From contig JAEYFP010000016.1 in NCBI GenBank assembly GCA_023402845.1, positions 325,569-389,568 on the forward strand: a DNA stretch of 64,000 nt. The letters run 5' to 3'. The stretch comes from Bacillota bacterium. Its GTDB lineage: Bacteria; Bacillota; Clostridia; Lachnospirales; Lachnospiraceae. Below are positions 17,468 through 25,024 of the stretch, one piece after another. The first letter of the stretch is position 1; each line of letters begins with the position of its first letter. The translations under genes were made by a program, and so were the position numbers. The notes beneath the pieces were generated by a model, which made no database searches, had not been told where the DNA came from, and worked only from the letters and a program-made list of their open reading frames with translations.

Positions 17468-18922
17468 ATGAGACATCATTATCAAAAATATATCGCAGGA
17501 AGCATTTTATGTATTCTGCTCACACTCGCCGGCAGCATTTCTGCTTATGCGATTAACACTGTTCCGACGGAGGATCTGCATGAGCAGGCCGAAGCCAGAA
17601 AATCAATGACAGTCGAAACAAACGAAATCGACGGCTGGCCCGATGGACCTATGATCGGTGCTGAGTCTGCAATCTTGATGGATGTGGATACCGGCATCGT
17701 GTTATATGAGAAAAATGCACATGAACAGCTCTATCCTGCGAGTACTACGAAACTGCTGACGGCGCTTCTCGTCATAGAAAATTCGACGATGGATGAAGTT
17801 GTTACCTTTTCTCATGATGCAATTTTTAATATCGAGCGGGACTCAAGTCACATCGGTATTGATGTAGGCGAACAGCTCACGATGGAGCAATGCCTTTACG
17901 GACTTCTTTTAGGGTCAGCCAATGAGGTAGCCTATGCGCTTGCAGAGCATGTGGGAGGTGATTTGGATACCTTTGTCGATATGATGAATGAGCGGGCCTC
18001 TGAGATTGGCTGTACCGATACGCATTTTTCCAATGCAAATGGATTACCGCAGGCGGATCATTATACCTCCGCTTATGATTTGGCTCTTATCGCACGTGAA
18101 TGCTATAAAAATGAAACGCTTGCAAAGATCTCGGGCACAACACATTATACGATCCCCCCGACCAATATCCAAACTGCGGAACGTCCCCTTGATAATCATC
18201 ATCAAATGCTTACGGATTTTGAATATGCCTATGACGGCATCGTCGGAGGCAAGACAGGCTACACGGACGAAGCACGTCAGACGCTTGTCACCTGTGCACA
18301 GCGAAACGGTCTGCGTCTTGTTTGTGTCATTATGAAGGAAGAGAGCCCAAATCAGTTTTTGGACACGGCAGAGTTATTTGATTACGGATTTAATAATTTT
18401 CAGAAACTGAATATCGCGACAAATGAAACCGAATATACGCTGAACAGTTCGACATTTTTCAATACAAACCTTGACATTATCGGCAGTTCAAAACCAATTC
18501 TCACAATTAGCAATACCGGCGATGTCATTATACCAAAGACTTCTGTTTTTTCAGATGCTGCTGTGGAAATCGCGTATTCGGACGGCTCTATGGAATCGAT
18601 TGCCACCTTGACCTACACAATGGGCGGTCACTATGTCGGTTCCGCTACAATTGATTATGCAGACAGCAGTACAAATTCTTTTGAATTTGCAAATATCATT
18701 ACTGACTCCGCCGCCGTAACGCCGGAAACAGTCGAACCGGAGCATAAAGTCGTTTTTGTCAACATCAAAACCGTCATTTTGATTATAATCGGCATTATCG
18801 GTATTTTGTTTGCTGTCTTCTTTCTAAAGATGTTTATCAAAAAGCTTTGGAATTCCAAGCGACGCAAGCGACGTCACAATCGAAAGCGCTACCGGAAGCG
18901 CAATGAAAATATCTATTATTGA
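17468..18922 (+). CDS. D-alanyl-D-alanine carboxypeptidase (serine-type)
   Basis: 484 residues from ATG 17468, chosen for the GAGG five bases upstream and because it gives a clean signal peptide (basic MRHHYQKY, a hydrophobic core, then AYA). Upstream in-frame ATGs at 17423 and 17450 lack good ribosome sites. The penicillin-binding motifs are present: SxxK in PASTTKLLTA, SxN in GSANEVAYA, and KTG in GGKTGYTDEAR. A C-terminal transmembrane helix is followed by a very basic tail (KRRKRRHNRKRYRKR). It trims the terminal D-Ala of peptidoglycan stem peptides outside the membrane, anchored by its C-terminus. It is similar to DacF/DacA-type enzymes. Confidence 0.9.
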   Translation: MRHHYQKYIAGSILCILLTLAGSISAYAINTVPTEDLHEQAEARKSMTVETNEIDGWPDGPMIGAESAILMDVDTGIVLYEKNAHEQLYPASTTKLLTALLVIENSTMDEVVTFSHDAIFNIERDSSHIGIDVGEQLTMEQCLYGLLLGSANEVAYALAEHVGGDLDTFVDMMNERASEIGCTDTHFSNANGLPQADHYTSAYDLALIARECYKNETLAKISGTTHYTIPPTNIQTAERPLDNHHQMLTDFEYAYDGIVGGKTGYTDEARQTLVTCAQRNGLRLVCVIMKEESPNQFLDTAELFDYGFNNFQKLNIATNETEYTLNSSTFFNTNLDIIGSSKPILTISNTGDVIIPKTSVFSDAAVEIAYSDGSMESIATLTYTMGGHYVGSATIDYADSSTNSFEFANIITDSAAVTPETVEPEHKVVFVNIKTVILIIIGIIGILFAVFFLKMFIKKLWNSKRRKRRHNRKRYRKRNENIYY

Positions 18923-18928
18923 AGACGA

Positions 18929-18990
18929 AAAAGCGGAGAAACAAAAAAGAAAAGACTATTAAGCCTTTTCTTTTTTGTTTCTCCGCTTTT
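18929..18990. terminator. Long bidirectional terminator hairpin between convergent genes
   Basis: A perfect 26-bp inverted repeat (18929-18954 with 18965-18990) has a 10-base loop. The outer ends are A-rich on the left and T-rich on the right, so it can end transcripts from both sides. The right arm encodes the basic C-terminal tail of the exonuclease, whose stop codon sits in the loop. Confidence 0.8.
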
Positions 18991-19924
18991 CTGAACGCTG
19001 TTTTCTGACCTTTTCTTGTTTTTCTTTGATTTCCTCGGCAATTTCCGGTGATATCAGCTTTAAAGTTTTTACGACATAGACATTTCCGTCATCTGCCCTT
19101 TTCATTCGTACCTTTCCTTTCAGGTATCCATGTCGTTTACAATAAGCAAGACAATAATAATGCTTTCCGTTGACAGAGAACCACTTAATTTTTTTTCTGG
19201 CGGTTCTGCCGCATAGGTAGCATCTTGTGGCACTCACTGCCCGGTCTGCAATTGCTGCCGTTTTATCGGGAAACTCTCTGGAAATATATTTGGAATAGGT
19301 TTTAAAATTTACCCTTATTTCTTCTTTTTTGCTGCTGGGAACCATGAAGATATCATAAGATACATACCTTACAACCTCAGGCTTTACCCGATCGATCTCT
19401 CCAAACACTTTTGCTGTATAATAGGCATCGCTGTAAGCGCGGTGAAAAGGAATATCCTTTTCTATATGCAGATAATCTACGGCAAATTCCAATGCCCGTC
19501 TCAGCTTGCCGTCCTCGTAAGTCATGCTGAAAAACTTCTGGATGTCATAATACAGAAGTGGTCCCTTTGACAGTTCATCCATGCCGTAATAGCACATGTT
19601 TCTTTGAAGCTCCGTCAAGTCAAGAGTTCCCCAGATGCAAAAAACATAATCCTTGCCGCACCAGGCAAGAAAGTCTCTCATAACTTCAGGAAATGGCCGT
19701 CCTTTATTTAGCTCTTCTTTTTCCATATGTATGATCTTTGTCGTCATATAATGGATCGTTTGAAAAATTTGAGGCTTGATTATCTGCTCAAAGCTACCCT
19801 CATTCTCTTTCCTTTTATTGAGCTTTACCGCACCGATCTCTACGATTTCAAAAGGCAGCCCGCATTCCCTGTCAAATTTATCCGTCGATTGATTCCATTC
19901 CAAATCAAGTACAATGTAATTCAT
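18959..19924 (-). CDS. DEDD-family 3'-5' exonuclease, KapD-like
   Basis: 321 residues from ATG 19924, where CGGAG precedes and the fold begins (MNYIVLDLEWNQ, with the catalytic DxE at Asp7/Glu9). Later motifs are LDLTELQRNM and the HRAYSDAYYTAKVF segment carrying the final His/Asp. The C-terminal 120 residues include a CxxC pair (CYLCGRTARKK) that may bind zinc. The basic end is encoded within the terminator arm. It probably degrades RNA or DNA 3' ends; the substrate is unknown. An 83-base gap with a hairpin separates it from the upstream gene. Confidence 0.8.
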   Translation of the reverse strand: MNYIVLDLEWNQSTDKFDRECGLPFEIVEIGAVKLNKRKENEGSFEQIIKPQIFQTIHYMTTKIIHMEKEELNKGRPFPEVMRDFLAWCGKDYVFCIWGTLDLTELQRNMCYYGMDELSKGPLLYYDIQKFFSMTYEDGKLRRALEFAVDYLHIEKDIPFHRAYSDAYYTAKVFGEIDRVKPEVVRYVSYDIFMVPSSKKEEIRVNFKTYSKYISREFPDKTAAIADRAVSATRCYLCGRTARKKIKWFSVNGKHYYCLAYCKRHGYLKGKVRMKRADDGNVYVVKTLKLISPEIAEEIKEKQEKVRKQRSEKRRNKKEKA

Positions 19925-19948
19925 CTGTTCTCTCCGGAGTTTCTTTTG

Positions 19949-19980
19949 GCGGGCAGAACTTCGCCTGCCCGCTTTTTTAT
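19949..19980 (+). other. Terminator-like hairpin facing the plus strand
   Basis: GCGGGCAG (19949-19956) and CTGCCCGC (19965-19972) form an 8-bp stem followed by TTTTTTAT on the plus strand. Both flanking genes are read from the minus strand, so it would stop antisense transcription, or act as an RNA structure before the exonuclease gene. Confidence 0.5.
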
Positions 19981-20007
19981 TATACTCTTGTACAGCACTG
20001 TTTTCAA

Positions 20008-21081
20008 TCAAATCATTTGATCTTTGCTTTTCAACACACTTCTATATATTTCCTTGGAAAACATATAAGGATATTTTTGTACTTCTCTGAAAATTCTGTA
20101 ATAAAAATCCATTCCTCCGTAAGTAATTATATTTTTCAGGCATTTTTCGGTATTGATAATTTCAAGCCATTTTATCGGCACTTCCTTATAATTTACTTCT
20201 GCCGGCAAATAGAGCAGCTTATAGGGATCGGAATCCCTTAACAGCTCCGCATAATCTTTGAGCGATTTTAGATATCCGTGTCGATAGAGCATAAATAGTC
20301 CAAACAATGGATTTTCTACGGAAGATTCTTCTTGAATGCACACCTTATTCGTCTCACAGAGCTCCATCAGACGCCTATGTACGCCATTCCCCTCCAAATA
20401 TAGAAAATATCCGGAGCAGATCCCATAAAATAATTCCTTCGGATTGCAGTCAATAAGCAGAATTTGTCTTTTGTGTCTAAAAAAAGCAGGATTTATTTGG
20501 TACAGAAACATGTTGAAAAGCTTATAGGTCTTTGTGTGCCGGATACCGGATAGAAATGTATGAATCAATTGTTCATCACATGAATAATCAAAATAATAAT
20601 GTAGATAATAACATATTTTATAAAGCAGTTCGCTTTCCTCATAAAGCTCCATCAGAGCTTCCAGCTTTTCAGGATGGTACTGTTCAATCCTCATAAGCAG
20701 ATAGAGCAATTCGGATAATCCCGTTACCATTGCCTCACCCTGATGCTCTATTAAAAAATATTCAATAATTAAATAAATATTTTGCAATTCTTCAAGCGCC
20801 TGCTTTTTTTTATTTATTGCTTGTATGGAATCGCTCAAATATGCCTGCACTGTTTTGTTGATATAGCCGTATAATTCTTCTAATTCCTCTTTGTCCATTT
20901 TCATCGGCTCCTCTGCAAATTGCAGATAATCAATCCACTCTCTGTAACGGCATCGTTCCTTTTCAGAAAAGTGTCTGTTGCCGGTCATCCATGCCTGCTT
21001 CAGCAGGCTCAAAAACTCTCTTTTATCCCTCCTTTCAAATTTAGGTAATTTCCATACATATTTGTTTCTTTTACTGCTCAT
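20008..21081 (-). CDS. Protein of unknown function, 357 aa
   Basis: The start at 21081 (MSSKRNKYVWKL) follows GGGGGAAAGGA; an ATG at 21105 lacks its own site. I recognise no catalytic domain. The protein is soluble, helical, very rich in Tyr, Leu and Glu, and lacks membrane segments or a signal peptide. Its repeating bulky helices (LIIEYFLIEHQGE, YKICYYLHYYFDYS) suggest a helical-repeat or adaptor fold. It lies just upstream of the exonuclease on the same strand, so the two may share a transcript. Confidence 0.7.
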   Translation of the reverse strand: MSSKRNKYVWKLPKFERRDKREFLSLLKQAWMTGNRHFSEKERCRYREWIDYLQFAEEPMKMDKEELEELYGYINKTVQAYLSDSIQAINKKKQALEELQNIYLIIEYFLIEHQGEAMVTGLSELLYLLMRIEQYHPEKLEALMELYEESELLYKICYYLHYYFDYSCDEQLIHTFLSGIRHTKTYKLFNMFLYQINPAFFRHKRQILLIDCNPKELFYGICSGYFLYLEGNGVHRRLMELCETNKVCIQEESSVENPLFGLFMLYRHGYLKSLKDYAELLRDSDPYKLLYLPAEVNYKEVPIKWLEIINTEKCLKNIITYGGMDFYYRIFREVQKYPYMFSKEIYRSVLKSKDQMI

Positions 21082-21270
21082 CCAATCCTTTCCCCCTTCA
21101 TGCAAATTACTTTGCTTTTTTAAAAGAATATTTTCTATTCTCTATGGGAATGTTATCATACAACTATTTTCGTGATAAGTCGTTAACATTCGACTTTTCT
21201 AGGATTTTAAGCATGCGTAAGATGCAGATGTTTGTTTTTTCTTGACCTATATTGACATATAGCAGCAGGT

Positions 21271-21299
21271 TTGACAGCCAATATTATTTATGATATAGT
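21271..21299 (+). promoter_or_regulatory. Sigma-A promoter of the structured leader and GAP-like gene
   Basis: TTGACA (21271-21276), exactly 17 bases, TATAGT (21294-21299). Transcription would start near 21306, immediately before the structured region. The roughly 365-base gap before the next gene is thus a promoter plus leader; the first part (21082-21270) shows nothing else. Confidence 0.7.
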
Positions 21300-21305
21300 T
21301 GTCTG

Positions 21306-21430
21306 GATTTATTAATATGAAAAATTAATATGGGTTACAGCCCGTCACCGGATGGGCAAGAAAGGCGTCAAAATCGTACCGTAGGTCTTAGTGGTAGGAT
21401 TTAGACGCTATTTTATTTTGACAAAATTAT
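21306..21430 (+). ncRNA. Structured 5' leader, candidate riboswitch or attenuator
   Basis: The leader can fold into three stems. TATTAAT/ATTAATA forms an AT hairpin (about 21309-21330). GCCCGTC/GATGGGC forms at about 21340-21357 with a four-base loop. A compound hairpin stacks GCGTC/GACGC, AAATC/GATTT and TACC/GGTA at about 21365-21408. The last is followed by TATTTTATTTT, giving a terminator-like end about 25 bases before GAGGAGGT of the next gene. The layout is that of a riboswitch with a transcriptional expression platform, but I cannot match the core to a known class. Confidence 0.5.
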
Positions 21431-21446
21431 TTTTGAGGAGGTCTTT

Positions 21447-22136
21447 ATGCTTGTTTTATTAGGAACTACAGTTACGGCAAGTTTTTTTGACAGCTTGAAT
21501 CCATCGGCAATTGCACAGCAATTGCTATTGCAGGCAATGGTAAAAAACAAACGGTATATCTGGTTTTTTATTTTTGGTATCGGTCTTGCAAACTTTGTCA
21601 TGGGCGTGGGGATATATTTTGGTGTAACCGCCCAATTATTACAGCTTTGGGAACAATCTGTTCTTCGATATCCGCTTCTTGTACGGATAGTAGAGTTATT
21701 TACAGGCAGTCTGTGTCTTGCAGCCGGTATCAGAATGTTGGCTCGTATAAAAAAATGTCCGGCACTTGATACAGAGTCAACTGCAAAAATCCCCGAATAT
21801 CAGTTGACTCCTGCCGCCTTATTTTTTATGGGTGTCGGCTTTTGTGCCGTTGAATTAACAAGTGCCTTACCTTACTTTGGATTTTTGGCCTTATTGACCG
21901 GATACCAGCTTGCCGTCCCTTATGTGTTGGGCTTGATTTTATTATATACTTTCATTTATGCATTCCCCTTAATCTTGTTGTATTTGGGGTATAATCGTCT
22001 GTGTAAAACTGTGCTCATTACCCGATTAGAAAAAGCATTAAGCCGGATATCAGCTTATATCCTCCCTGCAGCCTTTATTATTTTGGGTGCTGTACTGGGA
22101 ATCAATAGCGGACAGGCACTGTTATTATTAAAATAG
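21447..22136 (+). CDS. Six-helix integral membrane protein, GAP/LysE-like
   Basis: 229 residues, with about six membrane helices. The N-terminal ASFFDSLNPSAIAQQLLLQ matches the DSLNPsA motif seen in GAP-family and related small transporter folds. The TM4 region has CAVELTSALPYFGF. It is probably a transporter or flippase-like membrane protein; the substrate is unknown. GAGGAGGT precedes the ATG. The structured leader with its own promoter suggests control by a small molecule or ion, which would fit an exporter, but this is inference. Confidence 0.65.
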   Translation: MLVLLGTTVTASFFDSLNPSAIAQQLLLQAMVKNKRYIWFFIFGIGLANFVMGVGIYFGVTAQLLQLWEQSVLRYPLLVRIVELFTGSLCLAAGIRMLARIKKCPALDTESTAKIPEYQLTPAALFFMGVGFCAVELTSALPYFGFLALLTGYQLAVPYVLGLILLYTFIYAFPLILLYLGYNRLCKTVLITRLEKALSRISAYILPAAFIILGAVLGINSGQALLLLK

Positions 22137-22223
22137 TACAAGAAAATGCGGATTTAATTATATTGATTTTTGACACAAATTAGTTTATCTTAATAATTAA
22201 AGAAGTGGAAACGAGGGATTCTT

Positions 22224-22715
22224 ATGTTCAGGGAAATGAGACGTAAAAAACAGCTTTTATCTACAGAAGACACTATCTTGATTCTTAAACGAGGTACCTC
22301 CGGAGTCCTGGCTGTATCCGGAGATGACGGTTACCCTTATGCCGTTCCCCTCAGCTATGTATATACAGATTCAAAATTTTATTTTCACTGTGCTTTGAGC
22401 GGCCATAAAATTGATGCAATCAATGAAAATGACAAGGTATCCTTCTGTGTCATTGATCAGGACAATATCAAGCCGGAAAAATACACAACCTATTTTCGCA
22501 GCGCTATCGCCTTTGGAAAAGCGCGTATACTGGAAAATGAATCAGAAAAAAGAGAAGCTTTTGAGAAATTGGCCGAAAGATATTCTCCGGACCAAAAGCA
22601 GGGCCGCCTGCAGGAGATTGATCGCCTCTTTAATCAGGCCTGTATTATTGAACTATCCGTCGATCACATGACCGGCAAGGAAGCAATTGAGTTGGTGCAA
22701 AAAAAGCAGTCTTAA
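22224..22715 (+). CDS. Flavin-binding pyridoxamine 5'-phosphate oxidase-like protein (NimA type)
   Basis: 163 residues, a split-barrel flavin-binding protein. Family features are the start MFREMRRKKQLLS, then GTSGVLAVSGDDGYPYAVPLSYVY, FHCALSGHKID and the C-terminal IDHMTGKEA-like segment. NimA-like proteins bind FMN or related cofactors and reduce small molecules such as nitroimidazoles in some anaerobes. A true resistance role is not implied. It has its own ribosome site (GAGGGATTCTT before the ATG) and lies 87 bases after the membrane protein on the same strand. Confidence 0.82.
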   Translation: MFREMRRKKQLLSTEDTILILKRGTSGVLAVSGDDGYPYAVPLSYVYTDSKFYFHCALSGHKIDAINENDKVSFCVIDQDNIKPEKYTTYFRSAIAFGKARILENESEKREAFEKLAERYSPDQKQGRLQEIDRLFNQACIIELSVDHMTGKEAIELVQKKQS

Positions 22716-22723
22716 CAGGCGAA

Positions 22724-24274
22724 TTACCGGCCGCTTTTGTTTTCTTTAATCATTTTTACAAATACATCTGTAATTTCAGGATCAAATTTTGTTCCCGCCC
22801 AACTTTGTATTTTTTTTATTGCTTCATTTTTATTTTTATCGTCTCCTGAGCTGATGAGATGCTCGTAGGCCTCCACGATTCCCAAAATACGGGCGAGCAG
22901 CGGTATTTGCTCTCCTTTAAGGGACTTTGGATAACCGGAGCCATCCCAGTTTTCATGATGGGCTAATACAGTTTCTGCCAGCTCTACGGTCGAATCAAAA
23001 GAGCTAAGTATCCGATACCCTACAACCACATGCATTTTCATGTCACTTATAACGGCGGAATCAATAATCTCGCCGTCATTTTTCAATATCTCCGGTTCCA
23101 TGGCAATCATTCCGATATCATGCAAATATCCGGCATGCCGCAGCTTGTTAATATCGGATTCGGGCAAAGACAGCTCCTTCCCAAACCGCTGGCAAAGATC
23201 CTGCATACGCAATGCGTGCTTTCTTTCCCAATCACTTTTCTCAAACAGGGCATGTACCAACATTGTTAATTCCCCATTCAGCATTTCATCCCGTCTGAGA
23301 GATTTTACCGTATACATTTTCATTTCCGCCTGGCTCAAGATCTGCGTAATATCCTCTGACAGTTCCGTTTTTGTGGCATATCCCAAAGAAATACTGCATC
23401 GAACTGCGCAGACACGCTGCTCCGCAAGTTCCTTTTCTATTCTTTCAACAATCTTTCCCGCTTCCTTTGCATCCGTTCCCGGTAATAATAGTACAAATTC
23501 ATCGCCGCCCCATCTTGCAAGAATATCATCGGCACGACACACCTTTTTCATCACGTTTGCAATTTTTTTTAATAGAATATCGCCATAGGTATGCCCGAAA
23601 ATATCATTTGTCAGCTTCAGGCTGTTGGCATCGCCCATAAGGATCGTAATCGGTTGGTTTCGTACGGTATCCACACGACACAGTTCTTCCTCGAAGAAAC
23701 GCCGATTGTAAAGTCCCGTCAGGGAATCATGAAAGCTGATATACTCCATCTCCTGCTGCCGCTTGTATTCATCGGTAACATCACTGATATAGGCGCCTAC
23801 ACCTATAGTTTTATCTATCATCCGAACAGGAAATTTTGTTATTTTAAAAAATCTTCCTTTCCATGAAGTTATGCTTGTAATCGGTTCATTTTTTTCAAGC
23901 GATGTCTTATCCGACTTTGTGCACATTTTTGCAAATTCCGGTTCAAGAAGCGAAAAATCGTCATGTCCGATAATTTCCTCAGCGGTGCATCCATAAAAAT
24001 CTCTCAGTGCCTTATTTACAAACACGTAGTTTAAACCCTTGTCTTTTAAATAAATATAGTTGGTATCTGCATCATGAAAGGTTTCATAAAGCTCTTTAAA
24101 GCTTTGAAGCTCTTTATTTGCGCGGATGAGAAGTTTTGCTTTTCTGTAAAAGAAAATGCGCTGTATCAACAGGATAAGTAAAGCAAAGACTACGATAAGA
24201 AGAGCTCCCCATATGAGATGTTTTCCTCCTGCCGCATTTAAAAATAGTATTTCCATTTTATTAGTTAGTTTCAT
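22724..24274 (-). CDS. PAS-GGDEF-HD-GYP signalling protein (c-di-GMP turnover)
   Basis: 516 residues. One N-terminal membrane helix (about 18-40) leads into a PAS domain (about 55-165, YIYLKDKGLNYVFVNKAL). A GGDEF domain follows (about 175-330, intact RWGGDEF), then HD-GYP (about 335-510, with LHDIG and HHENWDGSGYP). It could make and degrade cyclic di-GMP in response to a PAS-detected signal. Both active sites look intact. It converges on the NimA-like gene. No c-di-GMP riboswitch was seen in the window. Confidence 0.92.
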   Translation of the reverse strand: MKLTNKMEILFLNAAGGKHLIWGALLIVVFALLILLIQRIFFYRKAKLLIRANKELQSFKELYETFHDADTNYIYLKDKGLNYVFVNKALRDFYGCTAEEIIGHDDFSLLEPEFAKMCTKSDKTSLEKNEPITSITSWKGRFFKITKFPVRMIDKTIGVGAYISDVTDEYKRQQEMEYISFHDSLTGLYNRRFFEEELCRVDTVRNQPITILMGDANSLKLTNDIFGHTYGDILLKKIANVMKKVCRADDILARWGGDEFVLLLPGTDAKEAGKIVERIEKELAEQRVCAVRCSISLGYATKTELSEDITQILSQAEMKMYTVKSLRRDEMLNGELTMLVHALFEKSDWERKHALRMQDLCQRFGKELSLPESDINKLRHAGYLHDIGMIAMEPEILKNDGEIIDSAVISDMKMHVVVGYRILSSFDSTVELAETVLAHHENWDGSGYPKSLKGEQIPLLARILGIVEAYEHLISSGDDKNKNEAIKKIQSWAGTKFDPEITDVFVKMIKENKSGR

Positions 24275-24555
24275 AACCTCCTCGTTTCCTGATACTAGCT
24301 GCTCTTTTGCCTTTCATGATTCAAATAATCATATTTATCTCCTATCAGTTCATAATAAGAATGCCACAAAATTACATTTTTGTCCATGATTTTATATAAA
24401 AAAATAATTTTAAAAGCTAAAAATTATGATTTGTTTGTTCACTTTTTTTCAATAAACTCACCTATTGAATCATGTATAGAAAGAAACAACTCACTTATAC
24501 TAAATATGAACCAATAGCTCATATAATACGATCTATTAGATGAAAGGGGATACGA

Positions 24556-24897
24556 ATGGATTTGAAACTTAACCTTGTTTTAATGGGGGCTCGCCTGCGA
24601 TCCTGCCGCAGCGCCAAGCATATGACAATGAAGGAATTTTCTGAGTTATGCGGAATTTCGGAGCGTTACCTCGCAGATATTGAACGTGGCTATAAGGCGC
24701 CAAAACTAGAAACATTGGTACGAATTGCAAATGCGGCCGGCGTGTCCTCTGATTTTCTGCTGCGGGACAGTTTGGAATATAAAAATAAAGCGGTCTCCGA
24801 CATTCAAGATAGTCTTAGCTTATATTACTCCTTTACACCTATACAACAGGAAATTATTGGTACTTTTATCAGACAGCTTGCAGACAGTTTAAAATAA
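24556..24897 (+). CDS. Small XRE-family transcriptional regulator
   Basis: 113 residues. A Cro/C1-type helix-turn-helix is at about 12-66 (LRSCRSAKHMTMKEFSELCG, then ISERYLADIERGYKAP), and a short C-terminal helix pair probably serves for dimerisation. AAAGGGG precedes the ATG, and a TATAAT at 24522-24527 may be its -10. It stands alone between two minus-strand genes, just outside the G+C-rich signalling cluster. Its targets are unknown. The 280-base gap upstream is AT-rich with no other clear element. Confidence 0.85.
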   Translation: MDLKLNLVLMGARLRSCRSAKHMTMKEFSELCGISERYLADIERGYKAPKLETLVRIANAAGVSSDFLLRDSLEYKNKAVSDIQDSLSLYYSFTPIQQEIIGTFIRQLADSLK

Positions 24898-24937
24898 AGT
24901 TTTATATTGATTTTGATATATCAGTTCATAATCAACA

Positions 24938-24970
24938 AGCAGATAGCTCTATGGCATAGAGCTATCTGCT
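24938..24970. other. Perfect 15-bp hairpin at the edge of the signalling cluster
   Basis: AGCAGATAGCTCTAT (24938-24952) pairs with its exact complement (24956-24970) around a GGC loop. There is no T-run on either side. It could still separate the XRE gene from the convergent cluster, or mark an old boundary. Confidence 0.5.
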
Positions 24971-25024
24971 TCCAAGCGAGTCTGCACCCAGATAATTCCG
25001 TTTCAAATGCTTCCTCCTTTATAA

